Shown in pieces: positions 31,507-44,308 of a stretch of DNA of 64,000 bases. The translations under genes were made by a program, and so were the position numbers. This stretch comes from Chelydra serpentina (taxonomy: Eukaryota > Chordata > Testudines > Chelydridae), in NCBI GenBank assembly GCA_037349315.1, contig JBAIAC010000008.1, forward strand, positions 33,888,001 to 33,952,000, given 5' to 3'. Numbering within the stretch: the first letter of the stretch is position 1; every line of letters starts with the position of its first letter. Under the pieces are notes generated by a model, which saw only the letters and a list, made by a program, of their open reading frames with translations, did not search any database and was not told where the DNA came from.

Positions 31507-34299
31507 CCATGGTGATGGGCATGGTGTGGGAACTTGGATAGATGGATAGACAGATATATAAAAGAACACATATGAAATCTGAAAAAAAATCTATTTCACC
31601 TGAGAGACTTGTTCATATGCAGAGATTATTTTTTTATTCAGAGTACACATTGATCATTTCAGAGGGAGGTCTGTATGCACAATAGTAGGATATAATGCTC
31701 AGAGAAAGAGAGAGAGGCATGTAGATTTAGTGATAAAATGTCAAAAAGTTATTCCATATTTCAGATAAATCAGTATGTCATATTTTGCTGTATTCTGTTC
31801 TGAGAATATCCAAAAGAACTTTAAAGCGGTTAATATTTCTTTTCCACTGACCTGAATTAAGCTTGCCCCAGATTTATGATCCTAGACAGTATTTTTCAAA
31901 GTCAATCACTTGCTGGTCAGGTAGGATTTCCCCAAGCTTGAACAGTTAGATGCCTGCCCAGAGATTTTCAACACCTTCCTGCTCTAGACCAAAGTGCCCT
32001 GGGGAATCTTATTATAAGGTCAATTATGGATGGATGGATGAATGGAGCTTTCAGGTCTTTTGCACAATTACATTGGTCTTCATTTTGTTGCAGACTAGAG
32101 GGGAATAGAAAATCAAAATGTCCAATTGAGGTAAAGAGCTGTCTTCGACATTGGGGCCAAATTCTTAGTTGGTACATTGATGTAGCTCTGTTGACTTTAA
32201 TGAAGCTATATAACTTTACACCAATGGAGGCTATAGATGTATTTGAGGTTACAGTCTTTTCACTCTCATATTTCATATGTGCTGTTGTAGAAGAACGTCT
32301 AGTATTATATTATTTATGGGACAGTGGAGGGATTTACAATTTCCATTGAGAACTTTTCCACTGGAGGTTAGCGATATTTGAATTCAATAAAAAGGATAAT
32401 TTACTTTTCAGACTAAATTTAGCCCTGCATTAGAATAGCTGCCTTAACTAAGGGTATAAGGCCCCTAGAAAGTGTACAGGGAGGGTGAGTCTCACAGTAC
32501 AATCTTCCCTCTAATGGATAGGAGGCCTGCAACCACCATCACAGCCCCCAGAATGAGCAATGCTGACCAGGCAGAAGCATGGCCATATCTAAAAGCTAGA
32601 GAGAGGCTAAATTTAAATCTAAGAACAATAAGAAAAACTCACTTAATTACTTTGATAAAAAGAGAATTCAATTTGCAAATGAGCTTTGTCTTTCTGGGAT
32701 GGTCAGACACTGTGAAAGGACCTATCCAGCAGTTAAAAGTCCTTAGCCCCTGGCTGGATTTGCTTTGCCAGTGTGCATGTGTGTGTGATCTGAACACTAC
32801 TACTACCACAGGTGTCAAGAAGCAAATCAGGACCCTTGTAGTCCATTGGCAGAGGTGCTATTATATGGACAAAGTAGAGTTCTCCCTGGCTGAGCCACTA
32901 AACTCTAAATGTATATAATAGTTGGACAACTGGAGAGGTACAATTTACATGGCCCCAGGGCCCTGACAGCAGAGTTGTACTGCTTGGGCAGACACGGCTC
33001 TAGGGCTCTGGAGAAGGCAGCATATGCCTTGCCATAGATATGTGCTTCAGAGAGATTACCTGCACCCAAGAGCACAGCGGGCAGGTTGGTTGGGCTCAGG
33101 CCATGGAAGGAGTTGGGGCCCAGGGATCTTAAGCTGCAGGAGAAACCAGGCTCTCTCTTCCCACAGTGCTGGGACTCAGGAGCCATGGATGTTACTGTGA
33201 AGGGGCTGACTCATTGCTGGCACCTCCTTGTGGCTGGGCAAGGCATAGCTGCTCTCTCTCTGCAAAGTGTCTCCCGCTGATGGCTGTGCCTTCTCTGGGG
33301 TGAACAGCTCTTCTTGTGACTTTGCCCTCCAGCAGGTCATTTTAAAGAATCTCCCCTTCTGGGGTAGTCTGTGACCAAAAGCAAGGGGAATTAGTGCAAA
33401 TAAACTGAATTTGCAAGGGATGGAAGGGAATAATTCCCTTTCAAGGTGCATCATCAAGGTAGTAGTAGTGTTCAGTATCTGACCCTCCCTTCCCTCAGGA
33501 AGGGCCTTCAGGCAGTGATACTCCTACCTTCAGTCAGTCCTTTCCTCGGGAGCTGCAGGTCTGTTCTCTTCCCTGGTCTGCCAACAAGTGAGCTGATCTG
33601 CTCCCCTTTCAAACTCCTCCTCCCACCTGTGCACGCCTTGCACATGTGGCAGGGCAGAGCTGGCTAAGCCCAGAGCAACTCCTTTACCCCTTGTTGTCCA
33701 ATGTGGGGTTTGTATACCCCGTCACAAACCTTAAGACTAAAGTAGTTACCGTGGAGTGGCTGTAATGCCACTCCATGCCCTAGAGGGGAGGATTCAATTT
33801 CTCACACACACCCATCACAATTCCTGAACACAGATCCCCAATTACATGAGCTGTGTACATGAGCCAGCAATTGGACCTATGTTTTTCTATGAGCCTTTGA
33901 GAAATCTCTTAGTCAGGACCCTGGAAGAGGCCTGAAGGACTACTGATGATACCTCTTAAAAGATCACAATAGTGAGCTTGTTGAGTTAAGAAGAGTGTGC
34001 TGATGCCTGAAGAAAACGGTAAAGGTATTAAAAACTTACATCCCACATCCAAGGTTTGAAATGAGTTGTTGTGATCCCTGGCTGAGTCAGTTAAGAGGGC
34101 TATCCATGTTATTCTGGAACCCAAACGCGTAATACTGAAATTCTACTCTATTTTTGATATGGGATGATACTTTAGAACAGTTCGTATTTAGTAGATAGAT
34201 TTGTGCTACCTTAATTGAAAAATAGCAACAAGAACAGAAGCTGGAGTCTGTTCCTTAGGGCAGTGTTACATGGCGTTTAGTGCTGAACAAATAATTTTT
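31507..34299. other. Intergenic DNA, nothing firmly identified
   Basis: About 2.8 kb. Frames at 32472-32918 and 32905-33457 lack recognisable domains. No termini or tails found. Confidence 0.5.
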
Positions 34300-34962
34300 A
34301 ATAAGAACGTATGAACAGCCATACTGGGTCAGACCAATGGTCCATCTAGCCCAGTATCTTTTCTCTGACATCAGCCAGTGCCAGATGCTTCAGAGGGAAT
34401 GAACAGAACAGGATGATTTTGGGTGGTCCATCCCCAGCTGTCCAATCCCAGCGTCTGGTAGTTGTGGGTTTTTAGGGACACCTGTAGCATGGGCTTGCAA
34501 CCCTGACCATCTTGGCTAATAGCCATTGATGGACCCATCCTCCATGAACTGATTTAACTCTTTTTTGAACCCAGTTATAATTTTGGCCTTCACAACATAC
34601 CATGGCAACGAGTTCCACAGGTTGACGGTGCATTGTGTGAAGAAGTACTTCTTTATGTTTGTTTTAAATCTGCTGTCTATTAAGTTCATTGGGTGATGCC
34701 TATTTCTTGTGTTATGTGAAAGCACCTCTATTCAATTTCTCAACAACATTCATGATTTTATAAACCTCTATCATATTCCCCCTCAGTCGTCTCTTTTCTA
34801 AACTGAACAGACCCAGTCCTCTTAATCTCTCCTCATATGGAAGCTGTTCCATACCCCTAATCATTTCCATTGCCCTTCTCTGTACCTTTTCCAATTCTAA
34901 TATATCTTTTTTGAGATGGGGTGACCGGAACTGCACATAGTGTATCATGGATTTATATAGAG

Positions 34963-35495
34963 CAAGGGTTCTCAAGTTTCATTGCACCGCCACTCCCTTC
35001 TGAGAACAAAAATTACTTCACAACCCCAGGATGGGGACTGAAGCCTGAGCCCTCCTGAGTCCCACTGCCCCAGGTGGAGGGGCCAAATCCCGAGCCTCAC
35101 CGCTCTGGGCAGAGGGGCTAAAGCCGAAGCCCTTGGGCTTTGGCTTTGGCCCTGGGCAGTGAGGCTTGGGCCCCAACAAGTCTAAGGGCTGGTCTACACT
35201 AACCCCCCCTGTCGAACTAAGATACGCAACTTCAGCTACGTTAAAGTCTCTTAGTTCGAACTTACCTGTGGTCCACACGCGGCGCGGAGGCTCCCCCGTC
35301 GACTCCGCCTGCTCCGTTCGTGGAGCAGGATTACCAGCGTCGACGGGGGAGCACTTCCTGGTTCAATTTATCGCGTCTAGACAAAACACGATAAATCGAA
35401 CCCAGAAGATCGATTGGACTCCTCCGACGCGACGGGTGAGTATAGACGTACCCTAAGTCAGCCCTGAGTCCCGACCCACAGTTTGAGAATCGCTG
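34963..35495. mobile_element. Non-autonomous hAT element nested in CR1
   Basis: Termini CAAGGGTTCTCAAG and CAGTTTGAGAATCGCTG are inverted; ATATAGAG and AATAGAGG flank it imperfectly. The interior (ACAACCCCAGGATGGGGACTGAAGCC..) matches the hAT at 45678-46179 over several hundred bases. A Harbinger MITE splits it at 35186. Confidence 0.82.
35186..35453. mobile_element. PIF/Harbinger MITE with TAA duplication
   Basis: A 268-bp element starts GGGCTGGTCTACACTAACCC and ends GAGTATAGACGTACCC, flanked by TAA (35183-35185, 35454-35456). The uninterrupted sequence at 46096-46110 (AGCAAGTCTAAGTCA) shows the empty site. Its interior contains GGTTCAATTTATCGCGTCT and a nearly complementary partner. Confidence 0.92.
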
Positions 35496-38266
35496 AATAG
35501 AGGTATTAGGATATTTTCTATTTTATTATCTATCCTTTACCTAATGGTTTCTAACAATCTGTTAGCTTTTTTGACTGCCGCTGCACATTAAGTGGATGTT
35601 TTCAAGAACTATCTATGATGACTACAAGGTATCTTTCTTGAATGGTAACAGCTAATTTAGACCCCATCATTTTGTAAGTATAGTTGAAATTATTTTTTCC
35701 AATATGCATTTCTTTGCACTCATCAACACGGCATTTCAGCTACAATTTTGTCACCCAGTTTAGTGAGTTCCATTTGTAGCTCTTCACAGTCAGCTCTGGA
35801 CTTAACTATCTTGAGTAATTTTGTATCGTCTGCAGATTTTGCCACTTCACTGAACACCCCCTTTTGCAAATCATTTATGATTACGTTGAATATCAATGGT
35901 CTCAGTACAGATCCCTGGGGGACCCTGTAATTTGCCTGTCTCCACTGTGAAAACTGATCATTATTTCCTATCCTTTGTTTCCTATCTTTTTACCCAGTCA
36001 GTGACAAATGAGGAGATTTTCCCTCTTATCCCATGACTGCTTAGTTTGCTTAAGAGCCTTTCGTGAGGGACCATAGCAAAGACTTTCTGAAAGTCTTGTG
36101 CATTATATCCACTGGATCCCCCTTCTTCACATGCTTGTTGACTCCCTCAAAGAATTCTAATAGATTGGTGAAGCATGATTTATCTTTGTAAAAAGCTGTA
36201 TCAACTCTTTCCCAAGATATCATGAGTATCTACGTGTCTGACAATTTTGTTATTTACTATAGTTTCAAACAATTTGTCTGGTACTGAAGTTAGGCTTACT
36301 GGTCTGTAATTGCCAGGATCTTCTTTTGTAGCCTTTAAAAAAAATAGGCATTACAATAGCTACCCTTCAGTCATTTGGTACAGAGGCTGCTTTAAGTGAA
36401 ATGTTACATACCACAGTTAGTAGTTCTGCAATTTCATATCTGAGTTGCTTCAGAACTCTTGGGTGAATACCATCTGGTCCCAGTGATGTATTACTGTTTA
36501 ATTTATCAATTTGTTCCCAAAACACCTCTATTGATACCTCAGTCTGGAGCAGTTCCTCAAATTTGTCACCTAAAAGAATGACTTAACTGTGGGGATCGCA
36601 CCACATCCTCAGCAGTGAAAACCAATGCATTTAGCTTCTTTGCAATGGCCTTGTCTTTCTTGAGTGCTCCTTTAGAACTTTGATTGTCCAGTGACCTCAC
36701 TGACTGCTTGACAGGATTCCTGCTTCGATGTACTTAACATTTTTTCTTTGCTGTTAGTTTTTGTGTCCCTGGCTAATTTCTCTTCAGTTTCTTTCTTGGC
36801 CTTCCTTATTATACTGTTACACTTGACTTGCCAGGGTTTATCCTCCTTTCTATTTCCCTCACTAGGATTTGACTTCCAATTTTCAAAGGATGCCTCTAAC
36901 CACCTTTTATTCGGCTATTTAGCCATGATGGCATTTTTTGGTCGTCTTACTGGTTTTTTTTAAATTTGGGTTATACATTTAGTTTGAGCCTCTATCATGA
37001 TATTTTTAAATAGACTCCATGCAGTTTGTAGGCATTTCACCCTTGTGACTGTTCCTTTTAATTTCCATTTAACTAGCTTCCTCATTTTTGTGTAGTTCCC
37101 CTTTTTGAAGTAAAATGCTACTGTGGTGGGTTTCTCTGGCATTTTCCCCCCTACAAGGATGTTAAATTGAATTACATTACAACTGCTATTACCAAGCAGT
37201 TCAGACATATTCATCTCTTGGACCAGCTCCTGTGCTCCACTTAGAACTAAATCAAAAATTGTCTCCTCCCTTGTGGGTTCCAGGAAAAGCTGTTCTAAGA
37301 AGCAGTCATTAATGGTGTCTAAAAATTTTATGTCTGCATCCCTCTGCATATATCCAGGTGATATGAGGATACTTGAAATCATTCATTCCTATTGGGTTTT
37401 CTGCGTTTTAGCCTCTCTAATCTCCCTGAGCATTTCACAAGCACTGTCACCATCTGGTCAGGTGGTCGGTAGTATATTCCTATGCTATACTCTTATTATT
37501 CGGCATGAAATGCTATCCATAGAGATTCTATGGTACTGTTTGACTCATTTAATAATTTTACTTTATTTGGTCCTATGCTTTCTTTCACATATAGTGCCAC
37601 TCCTTCACCACGTGACCTACTCTGTCATTCCTACGTAATTTGTACCCTGCTGTTACCAAGATTATCTTCATTCCACCAAATTTCTGTGATGCATGGGTGG
37701 CAGGTGAACCCCCCACTTCAGGGAGGCTAGCCCCTGGCTCTTCTCCCTGAGGTCCCACCCTCCACCTCCAAGTGCACCCGCCCCACAGCTGGAGAAGCCC
37801 CAGCTGGCCCACCCCAGCCGCACCGGCTGGGCCAAGCTGCCCCAGTGCTGGCCTGACCCCTGGGCTGGCCACCTGGCCACCACCAATACCCTCATTTAAT
37901 GCCAGTCACTCTAGTTCACCCCACCCATCTTGGTATTTAAACACTATGTAAGCGCTTGTACGTTTTGTCAATATTCAGTTGCTTTCCTTCGTGTGTTATA
38001 ATTAAATGGGACGCTTTTACTTTTGACTGTTCCTCACTAACTTCTACCTGAACCGTAACAACTTCTCTCCTATCTTCTTTACTGGGGTATAAAGTTCCCT
38101 CTTAAATAAATTCATTTCTAAGGGATATCTCTTCCCGAACCGTGTGATTGCCCAAACAGCAGGCTTCTCCGCACTTGTTGGATTTCCCCCAGCCTTTGGC
38201 TTAAAAACTCCTCTATAATCTTTTTAATATTTCATGCGAGCTGTCTGGTTCTAATTTCTTTTAGCT

Positions 38267-38489
38267 CCGTGATTCTCAAACTTTTGTACTAGTGACCCCT
38301 TTCACATAGCAAGCCCCTCTGAGTGCGACCCCCCCTTATCAATTAAAAACATGTTTTTATATATTTAACACCATTATAAATGCTGGAGGCAAAGCGAGGT
38401 TTGGGTTGGAGGCCGACAGCTTGCAACCCCCCCATATAATAACCTCACGACCCCCTGAGGGGTCCCAACCCCCAGTTTGAGAACCCCTG
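38267..38489. mobile_element. Short non-autonomous hAT nested in CR1
   Basis: A 223-bp element with ends CCGTGATTCTCAAAC and GTTTGAGAACCCCTG, flanked by TTTTAGCT and CTTTAGGT (6 of 8). Interior GAGGGGTCCCAACCCCCAG-type sequence matches the other GGTTCTCAAAC elements in the window. Confidence 0.8.
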
Positions 38490-38499
38490 CTTTAGGTGG

Positions 38500-39306
38500 A
38501 GCCCATCCTTCCTGTATCACCTCCTCCTTTTCCAAAAGATTCCCCAGTTCCTAGTAAACCTAACACCCTCCTCTGAACACTATCATCTTATACATGCATT
38601 GAGACCCTGCAGTTCTGCCTGTCTTTCGGAGGTCCTAGTCTTTATATTCTTACCTTAACAACCTAAATTTGATTTCCAGGACCTCTCTCCTACCTTTCCC
38701 TATGGCATTGATACTACATGTACCATGATCACTGGCTCCTCCCCAGCACTGCACATATGTCTTTCTAGATGTCTATGAGATTCGCAACCTTTGCACCCAG
38801 CAGGCAATTTATCTGGCAGTTCTCCTGGTCATCACAAACCCAACTATCTATATTTTGAATAATCAAATCCCCCATTACTGTTACCTGGCTCATCATAGTG
38901 ACTGGGGTTCCCTCCCCAGGGGGGTATCCTCAGTGTGAGAGGAAACCATGACATTATCTGGAAGGAGGGTCCCAACTATGGGATTGTTTCCCTCCACTCC
39001 AGCTTGATGTCCTCCTTTCCTGAGACATTCATCCTCCTTAACAGCAGAGAAGCTGTCAGACCGGAGGTGGGACCATCCTGTTGTGTCCCTCAAATTCTCA
39101 TCTATGTACCTCTCTGTCTCCCTTAGCTTCTCCAGTTCAGCCACTCTGGCTTCAAGAGCCCATATTGGGTCTCTGAGGCTCATGAGCTGCTTGCACCATA
39201 TGCACATAGGCACACAAGGCAGGTAATTGTGCATGCTGCATTCAATGTAATAAACTGGATAGCCCCACTCTGCTGCTGGATTTCTGCCTACTTTATTTTT
39301 ACTCAT
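38500..39306 (-). pseudogene. CR1 ORF1 relic (zinc-finger/coiled-coil and esterase-like domain)
   Basis: The N-terminal part (39306-38893, 137 codons open) has paired cysteines (CSMHNYLPCVPMCIWCKQLM), then a heptad-like ALEARVAELEKLRETERYID coiled coil, as in CR1 ORF1 proteins. After a stop near 38893 the minus strand continues VTVMGDLIIQNIDSWVCDDQ, ENCQINCLLGAKVANLIDI: this is the start of the SGNH/GDSL esterase-like domain found in ORF1 of several CR1 families. The usual nucleophile Ser in the GDS block is Leu. Stops follow. Confidence 0.7.
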
Positions 39307-39440
39307 GGGGGGCAGGGAATTGGGGGGTTATTGGCCTAAGTTTAGAGTATGTTTATTAGGCGTATCTGCCTCTCTCACACTCCCTTTCAAAACTCCCTTG
39401 CAAAATTCCCCTGTTGGTTGTTCCTGTTCAACAGTTATTT

Positions 39441-41630
39441 GGCTGCTTTTTCCTCCTATTATATGAATTGTCTGTGAATAGGCTGCAGTTTTTAAAAATG
39501 TGTTCACTGTTTGTTATTGTTCAGTGAATGTCTTCTTTAAGCCACCTTCAGCCTGTGCGTCACCCATTAACTGCTTAGCTGTATACACAAGGCATATATA
39601 CTGTATGATACCAACTTGGAGAAAAGAGAAGATGATCCTTTACAAGTATTCCAGAGGTGTGACATTTTAGCCATCTGTCTTTACAGTTTTGCTTGCATTG
39701 CATGCCCTAATCTCCCACTAAAGTCAGATCAAGTTTTTGGGTTGCAATGAATGCAGGACTGAACCCCAAGTATTTATCTTCAAGCTTTGTTATGGTACAA
39801 TATATCCCTGCATCTTATCCAAATTTCTGGTTTTGCTTCAGGATTAAAATTGATCAAACAATATTTTTTTTGCAAGTTCTCATGTACATCTCTAATTTTT
39901 CTCTAATTTGCTCATCACTAGATTCAGTTGGGCTTAAACGGTTTCTTATTTACCACATTGCCTGTGATCAAGTTTGTAAAAAGGATATTTTATTTGTTGA
40001 TTTATATGCTAGTAAACCTTTCTCAACACTGTATTTGCTTTAAAAGGAATTCTTAGTATTTTAAAAATAGAAAGTAGTCTGTATTGTACAGCTTTTTAGG
40101 CAGTGAGTGTTTTTTTCCCATCAACGTGCTGTCCTTGTTCTCATTCTGCTTGTGCTTTTGTTTAAGTTCCTTTTTTCTCCTCTCCAGATGGTCTTCAGTA
40201 TCACGTGATGGCTGAGTCACATTTACAGGTACAGGTTATATATGCATGAAGTATCCAGGTAGCCGCCAGTTATGCATTAAAGCTTTGAGTGTTATTAGCA
40301 ACTTTAATTAACAGCATGTGAGTCATGTACTTATGTGTCATCTAGTTATAACCAGTTTGCTGCAACCCTTAGCTGCATTAAAAGCAAATAGCATCTGTGA
40401 TGCCTAATACATTATGCCAATGCATTTTTAATTTGCAAAAGAGGCAAATTTTAAAGAGCTATGTTAAAAATTGGTGGATGTATTTCCTGTCAACAACTAA
40501 TAACCAGTTAGCTATCCACTTAACTGGAAAACTACCCACTGAAACGAAAGCCAGTTGGATAATAATCTTATTTATATAAGCCCTGATTTTGCTCAGACAT
40601 GAGATGAGCTAAACTCACTTTTAATCAGGGCTTCACTTAGAACAATATGGATCTGAACAAACATGAATCACATTTCTAATATTACAGACAATTGGAGTAC
40701 AACAGACTTATTTTCCTTAAAGGTACAACAGTCAATGAAATCACTGAGATAAATATCATTTCCTGTCCAAAAATATCTTTTAGATCCTTTTATATTTCCT
40801 TATGTAGAGACTTCTTTTTTCCAGTCTGGTGCTGGGATTAATAGAATAAATCTGTCAAATTTCTGTTCTATGGAGATTCATGCAAAGCCATGACTTACAA
40901 AAGATACATCACCAGGCACCTTTTCTCCATTAAATGACTCACTGTATAGACTTGCTTGCTTGTGATAAAGGCAAAATGTTAATCAGGAAATCCTGTAAGG
41001 GGGTCAGAATGCTTTGGACATTCGGGCTCACCTCCCAGTTTGTGACTTTGGCTCCGCTCAGTGAGGGAAGGATTTTGGAGGGATGGGGAGAATGCAGTGG
41101 GTCTGAGTTTCAAACCTTTATGACCTATGGAAAAGTGAGCTGCAATTGCACTGAACAGCTACTGAACAGAACACAAATAATATAAATAATCACAGTCTGT
41201 AATAGCAGGAGACTAACTTCCCTAAAATTCCCCTTCTCCCTGAAAGCTCAATCTCCTTCATATCTTCACACAAGGCAGTCATTCCTGCATCTTACTTCCT
41301 CTGGGCCTGAGCTGAAGCCCACTGAAGTTAAGGAAAAGACTTCTATTGATTTCAGTAGGCTTCAGTATTCCTGTGGAGAATGGACAGAATGGAGAAGAAT
41401 TTACAGCCGGTTTATCCAGTGTTACCTCTTGTAACTGAAGGGGACATGTCATTAAGATAAACTGTTCACCTACCTTCTCCTAAGCCAACATGCCCCTCCG
41501 GACCCAATTAATCCCAGTGACACTGGATTCATTTACTTATTATTTTATTTGGTTCTTTGTTGAAATTTCTGTGGTGCAAAATTTCTGAGCATCTCATAAA
41601 CATTGAGCAAATCCTCCTCTATGGGTTTGG
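39441..41630. other. AT-rich DNA, nothing identified
   Basis: About 2.2 kb without a supported gene or repeat end. Confidence 0.5.
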
Positions 41631-41631
41631 G

Positions 41632-41772
41632 AACTATTATTATCCCCATTTTACAGATAGGAAAACTGAGGCACAGATTTTAAGAGACTTTCCTAAGGTT
41701 ATACAGCAAGTCTATACCAGAGCGGAGAATTAAACCCAGATCTTCTGATTCAAAGTCTTATGTTTTAACCAC
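41632..41772 (-). repeat. MIR-like SINE
   Basis: TTATCCCCATTTTACAGATA, GGAAAACTGAGGCACAGA, TAAGGTTATACAGCA and ACCCAGATCTTCTGATTC, in this order, form the reverse complement of MIR core and 5' region. Diverged but recognisable. Confidence 0.75.
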
Positions 41773-43363
41773 AAGTCGTTAGTATAGAGGGGCTGCCATT
41801 CTCTTTTCCGAATACTTCAGTGTGAGGACCTTGTCTCTATTTACTCTTTTTGCTCCCCTTCATACTTCACCTTGGGTTGCAGCACTGGGCCCTTCGTCAC
41901 ATCAAAAAAGAGACATTATGGCACAATTTTGTCACTGATCTCCATGTGGCAGGCTCTCTCCCTATGTGTTATTGAGTACTTCCAGTTATCTAAGCAGACA
42001 TTTAGGTAACAAAAGTAATTTCCATATCTTTATCTTCAGCTCTTTTCTTTGGCAGCTCTGATTAGCATTTATTACAATCCTAGTTATTCAATGATATTTC
42101 TTTGGGTACCTGGATCCAAGACTATATGGTTTTTATTTAATACTTTCTTCCCCAGAGCTTTAGATTTTCAGTCTCTCAGATGGAAATAAATATTTTGATT
42201 TCTCACTTAACCACATCTACTTCTTATTATATGTAAAAAGGAAAAACTGTATCAAAGGGCTTCTATCTCTATTCAGGTATCTTGGTTATTATGTGGCCTG
42301 CATCACCATTATATCTGAGTGCCTCCTAAGTATTTAAAAATAAAAATCACAATAATAGTCTCTTTCTTAATATATTGTTTTTCTTCCTTCCAAGCCAGTA
42401 TGAGAAATAGCTTTGTGTGTGTGAGTTTTGTATTTAGCTCTGGTAGTGGTTGGCTCCATGGCCATTCTTACCTCTTGCAAGTGTGACTTCCATGGTCTAG
42501 ATTCAGTTCCTTTGGAAGTTCTGTCTCCTGCACTCAAGAGCCTCCTTTAAATGGCTGTCCGCTTTATGTCCATGGTTGTAGAGGTGAAGGCTATATCATG
42601 GAAGCTTTGAATATTTTTGAGACCTTGAACATGAGACCTCGGAAGAGAAAGAAATCTTGAACTCCACTTTGTATTCTATAAGGACCCAGTGTAGAGAACA
42701 GAGCAGAGGGAGCACTGGAATGGTGTTTTCATGTTGCTAAGCAGATGGGCTGCTGTGTTTTGTATCAGTTGAAGTTGTTTCAGGGTGTGTGGCGTCATTC
42801 CTAGATGTTCAACGTGCTTCCATTGTTTTATTTGTTTTTTAACTGAAATTGGAAGAACAGAAGTTACATATAAACGGTGCAGTAAGTACAGAGCAGCTAG
42901 ACCAATCAGTTCTTTTGGAATACCTGCCTATACAGGCCCCGTTCTCCAGTGGCAATAGCTCTCTCCTGACTTTGTAAGGGAAACTGAGTTTATTGTAAGG
43001 TTCTGCTTTTAGTCTCCAGGCATCTTCAAACACAGCTCTCCAAAAAGGGCTATTAATACTGTCTTCACTGCATGCTGCTCATGCAATGCACCCTCATCTA
43101 GAAATAGGGTCCCAAATATGCGGAAAAATATCTTACAGTTTGCCATTTGTGATTACCTCTCTGTACAGAATGTTTGACCCTATGGCAATAATAGCAGCCA
43201 TAAGACAGAAAGGTGGAGGAGTGATAACCAGAACATGAGAAACAGGAGCAAAAGCATGTGGGTATGTGTGAAACTTATTAATAGGCATTTCTGTGGTATT
43301 TATCACCTGACACACACTAAGAAATTTATCCTCACAATACCCCTGTGAAGTTGGGAAGTGTTA
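41773..43363. other. Unassigned DNA
   Basis: No gene or termini recognised. Confidence 0.5.
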
Positions 43364-43410
43364 GTGTGTGTGTGTGTGTGTGAGAGAGAGAGATTGAGAG
43401 AGAGAGAGAG
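43364..43410. repeat. Compound (GT)n(GA)n microsatellite
   Basis: Alternating GT from 43364, then GA units with one ATT interruption, ending just before a CR1 3' end. Confidence 0.95.
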
Positions 43411-43411
43411 A

Positions 43412-44308
43412 ATTAAGAACATAAGAACATAAGAATGGCCGTACTGGGTCAGATCAAGGTCCATCCAGCCCAGTATCCTGTCTGCCAACAGTGGCCAATG
43501 CCAGGTGCCCCGGAGTGAGTGGACCTAACAGGTAATGATCAAGTGATCTCTCTCTTGCCATCCATCACCCCCCTCTGACAAGCAGAGGCTAGGGACACCA
43601 TTCCTTACCCATCCTAGCTAATAGCCATTAATGGACTTAACCTCCATTAATTTATCCAGTTCTCTTTTAAACCCTGTTATATTCCTAGCCTTCACAACCT
43701 CTTCAGGCAAGGAGTTCCACAGGTTGACTGTGTGCTGTGTGAAGAAGAATTTCTTTTTATTTGTTTTAAACCTGCTGCCCATTAATTTCATTTGGTGACC
43801 CCCTAGTTCTTATATTATGGGAACAAGTAAATAACTTTTCCTTATTCGCTTTCTCTACACCACTCATAATTTTATATACCTCTATCATATCCCCCCTTAG
43901 GGCTGGTCTACACTAGCCCCAATGTTCGAAGTAAGATACGCGACTTCAGCTACGTAAATAACGTAAATAACGTAGTTGAAGTCGAAGTGTCTTATTTCGA
44001 ACTTCAAAGTACTCACCCCTGGTCCACACCGCGGCGCGCAGGCTCCCCCGTCGACTCCGCCTGCTCCGTTCGTGGAGCAGGATTACCAGCGTCGATGGGG
44101 GAGCACTTCCTGGTTCGATTTATCGCGTCTAGACAAGACGCGATAAATCGAACCCAGAAGATCGATCCGACGCGTCTGACAGAGCTGGTAAGTGTAGACT
44201 AGCCCTAAGTCTCCTCTTTTCCAAGCTGAAAAGTCCTAGCCTCTTTAATCTCTCCTCATATGGGACCTGTTCCAAACCCCTAATCATTTTAGTTACCCTT
44301 CTCTGAAC
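43412..44308 (-). mobile_element. CR1 3' fragment (AAGAACATAAGAA end)
   Basis: Minus-strand CR1 whose 3' end is at the left: ATTAAGAACATAAGAACATA, then GGTCAGATCAAGGTCC, 3' UTR, and the ORF2 C-terminus (CACAGCACACAGTCAACC, complement of the VNLWNSL-type codons), to about 44308. It is the same subfamily as 34300-39440. A Harbinger MITE is inserted at 43900-44205; the CR1 sequence resumes at 44206. Confidence 0.88.
43900..44205. mobile_element. PIF/Harbinger MITE
   Basis: A 306-bp element starts GGGCTGGTCTACACTAGCCC and ends GTGTAGACTAGCCC, flanked by TTA and TAA (TWA type, one base changed). The interior holds a 19-bp perfect hairpin GGTTCGATTTATCGCGTCT / AGACGCGATAAATCGAACC with a 5-base loop, plus a tandem ACGTAAATAACGTAAATAACGTA. 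Close relative of 35186-35453. Confidence 0.92.

Larger units (their letters stand above)
34713..38266 (-). pseudogene. CR1 ORF2 relic (endonuclease and RT)
   Basis: Endonuclease C-terminal sequence appears at 37382-36960: FLEQLFLEPTREETIFDLVL and a degraded GNSSCNVIQFNI where the GGSDH.M motif belongs. Downstream pieces read [15 protein letters not shown] and DPWGTL-like segments near 36300 and 35900 (complement strand), and the C-terminus at 34975-34713 reads RSPHLKKDILELEKVQRRAM and [20 protein letters not shown] sequence. Frameshifts and two transposon insertions break it. Confidence 0.75.
34300..39440 (-). mobile_element. Nearly full-length old CR1 LINE with nested insertions
   Basis: On the minus strand this reads as a complete CR1 layout: 5' leader and ORF1 (about 39440-38500), ORF2 endonuclease (about 38260-36960), RT (about 36950-34980), C-terminus and 3' UTR ending near 34300 (AAGAACGTATGAACAGCCATACTGGGTCAG, abridged family end). 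It is diverged, with many stops. Later insertions interrupt it: hAT 34963-35495 (itself hit by a Harbinger MITE at 35186-35453), hAT 38267-38489, and probably an unassigned GC-rich piece about 37690-37900. Confidence 0.8.
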
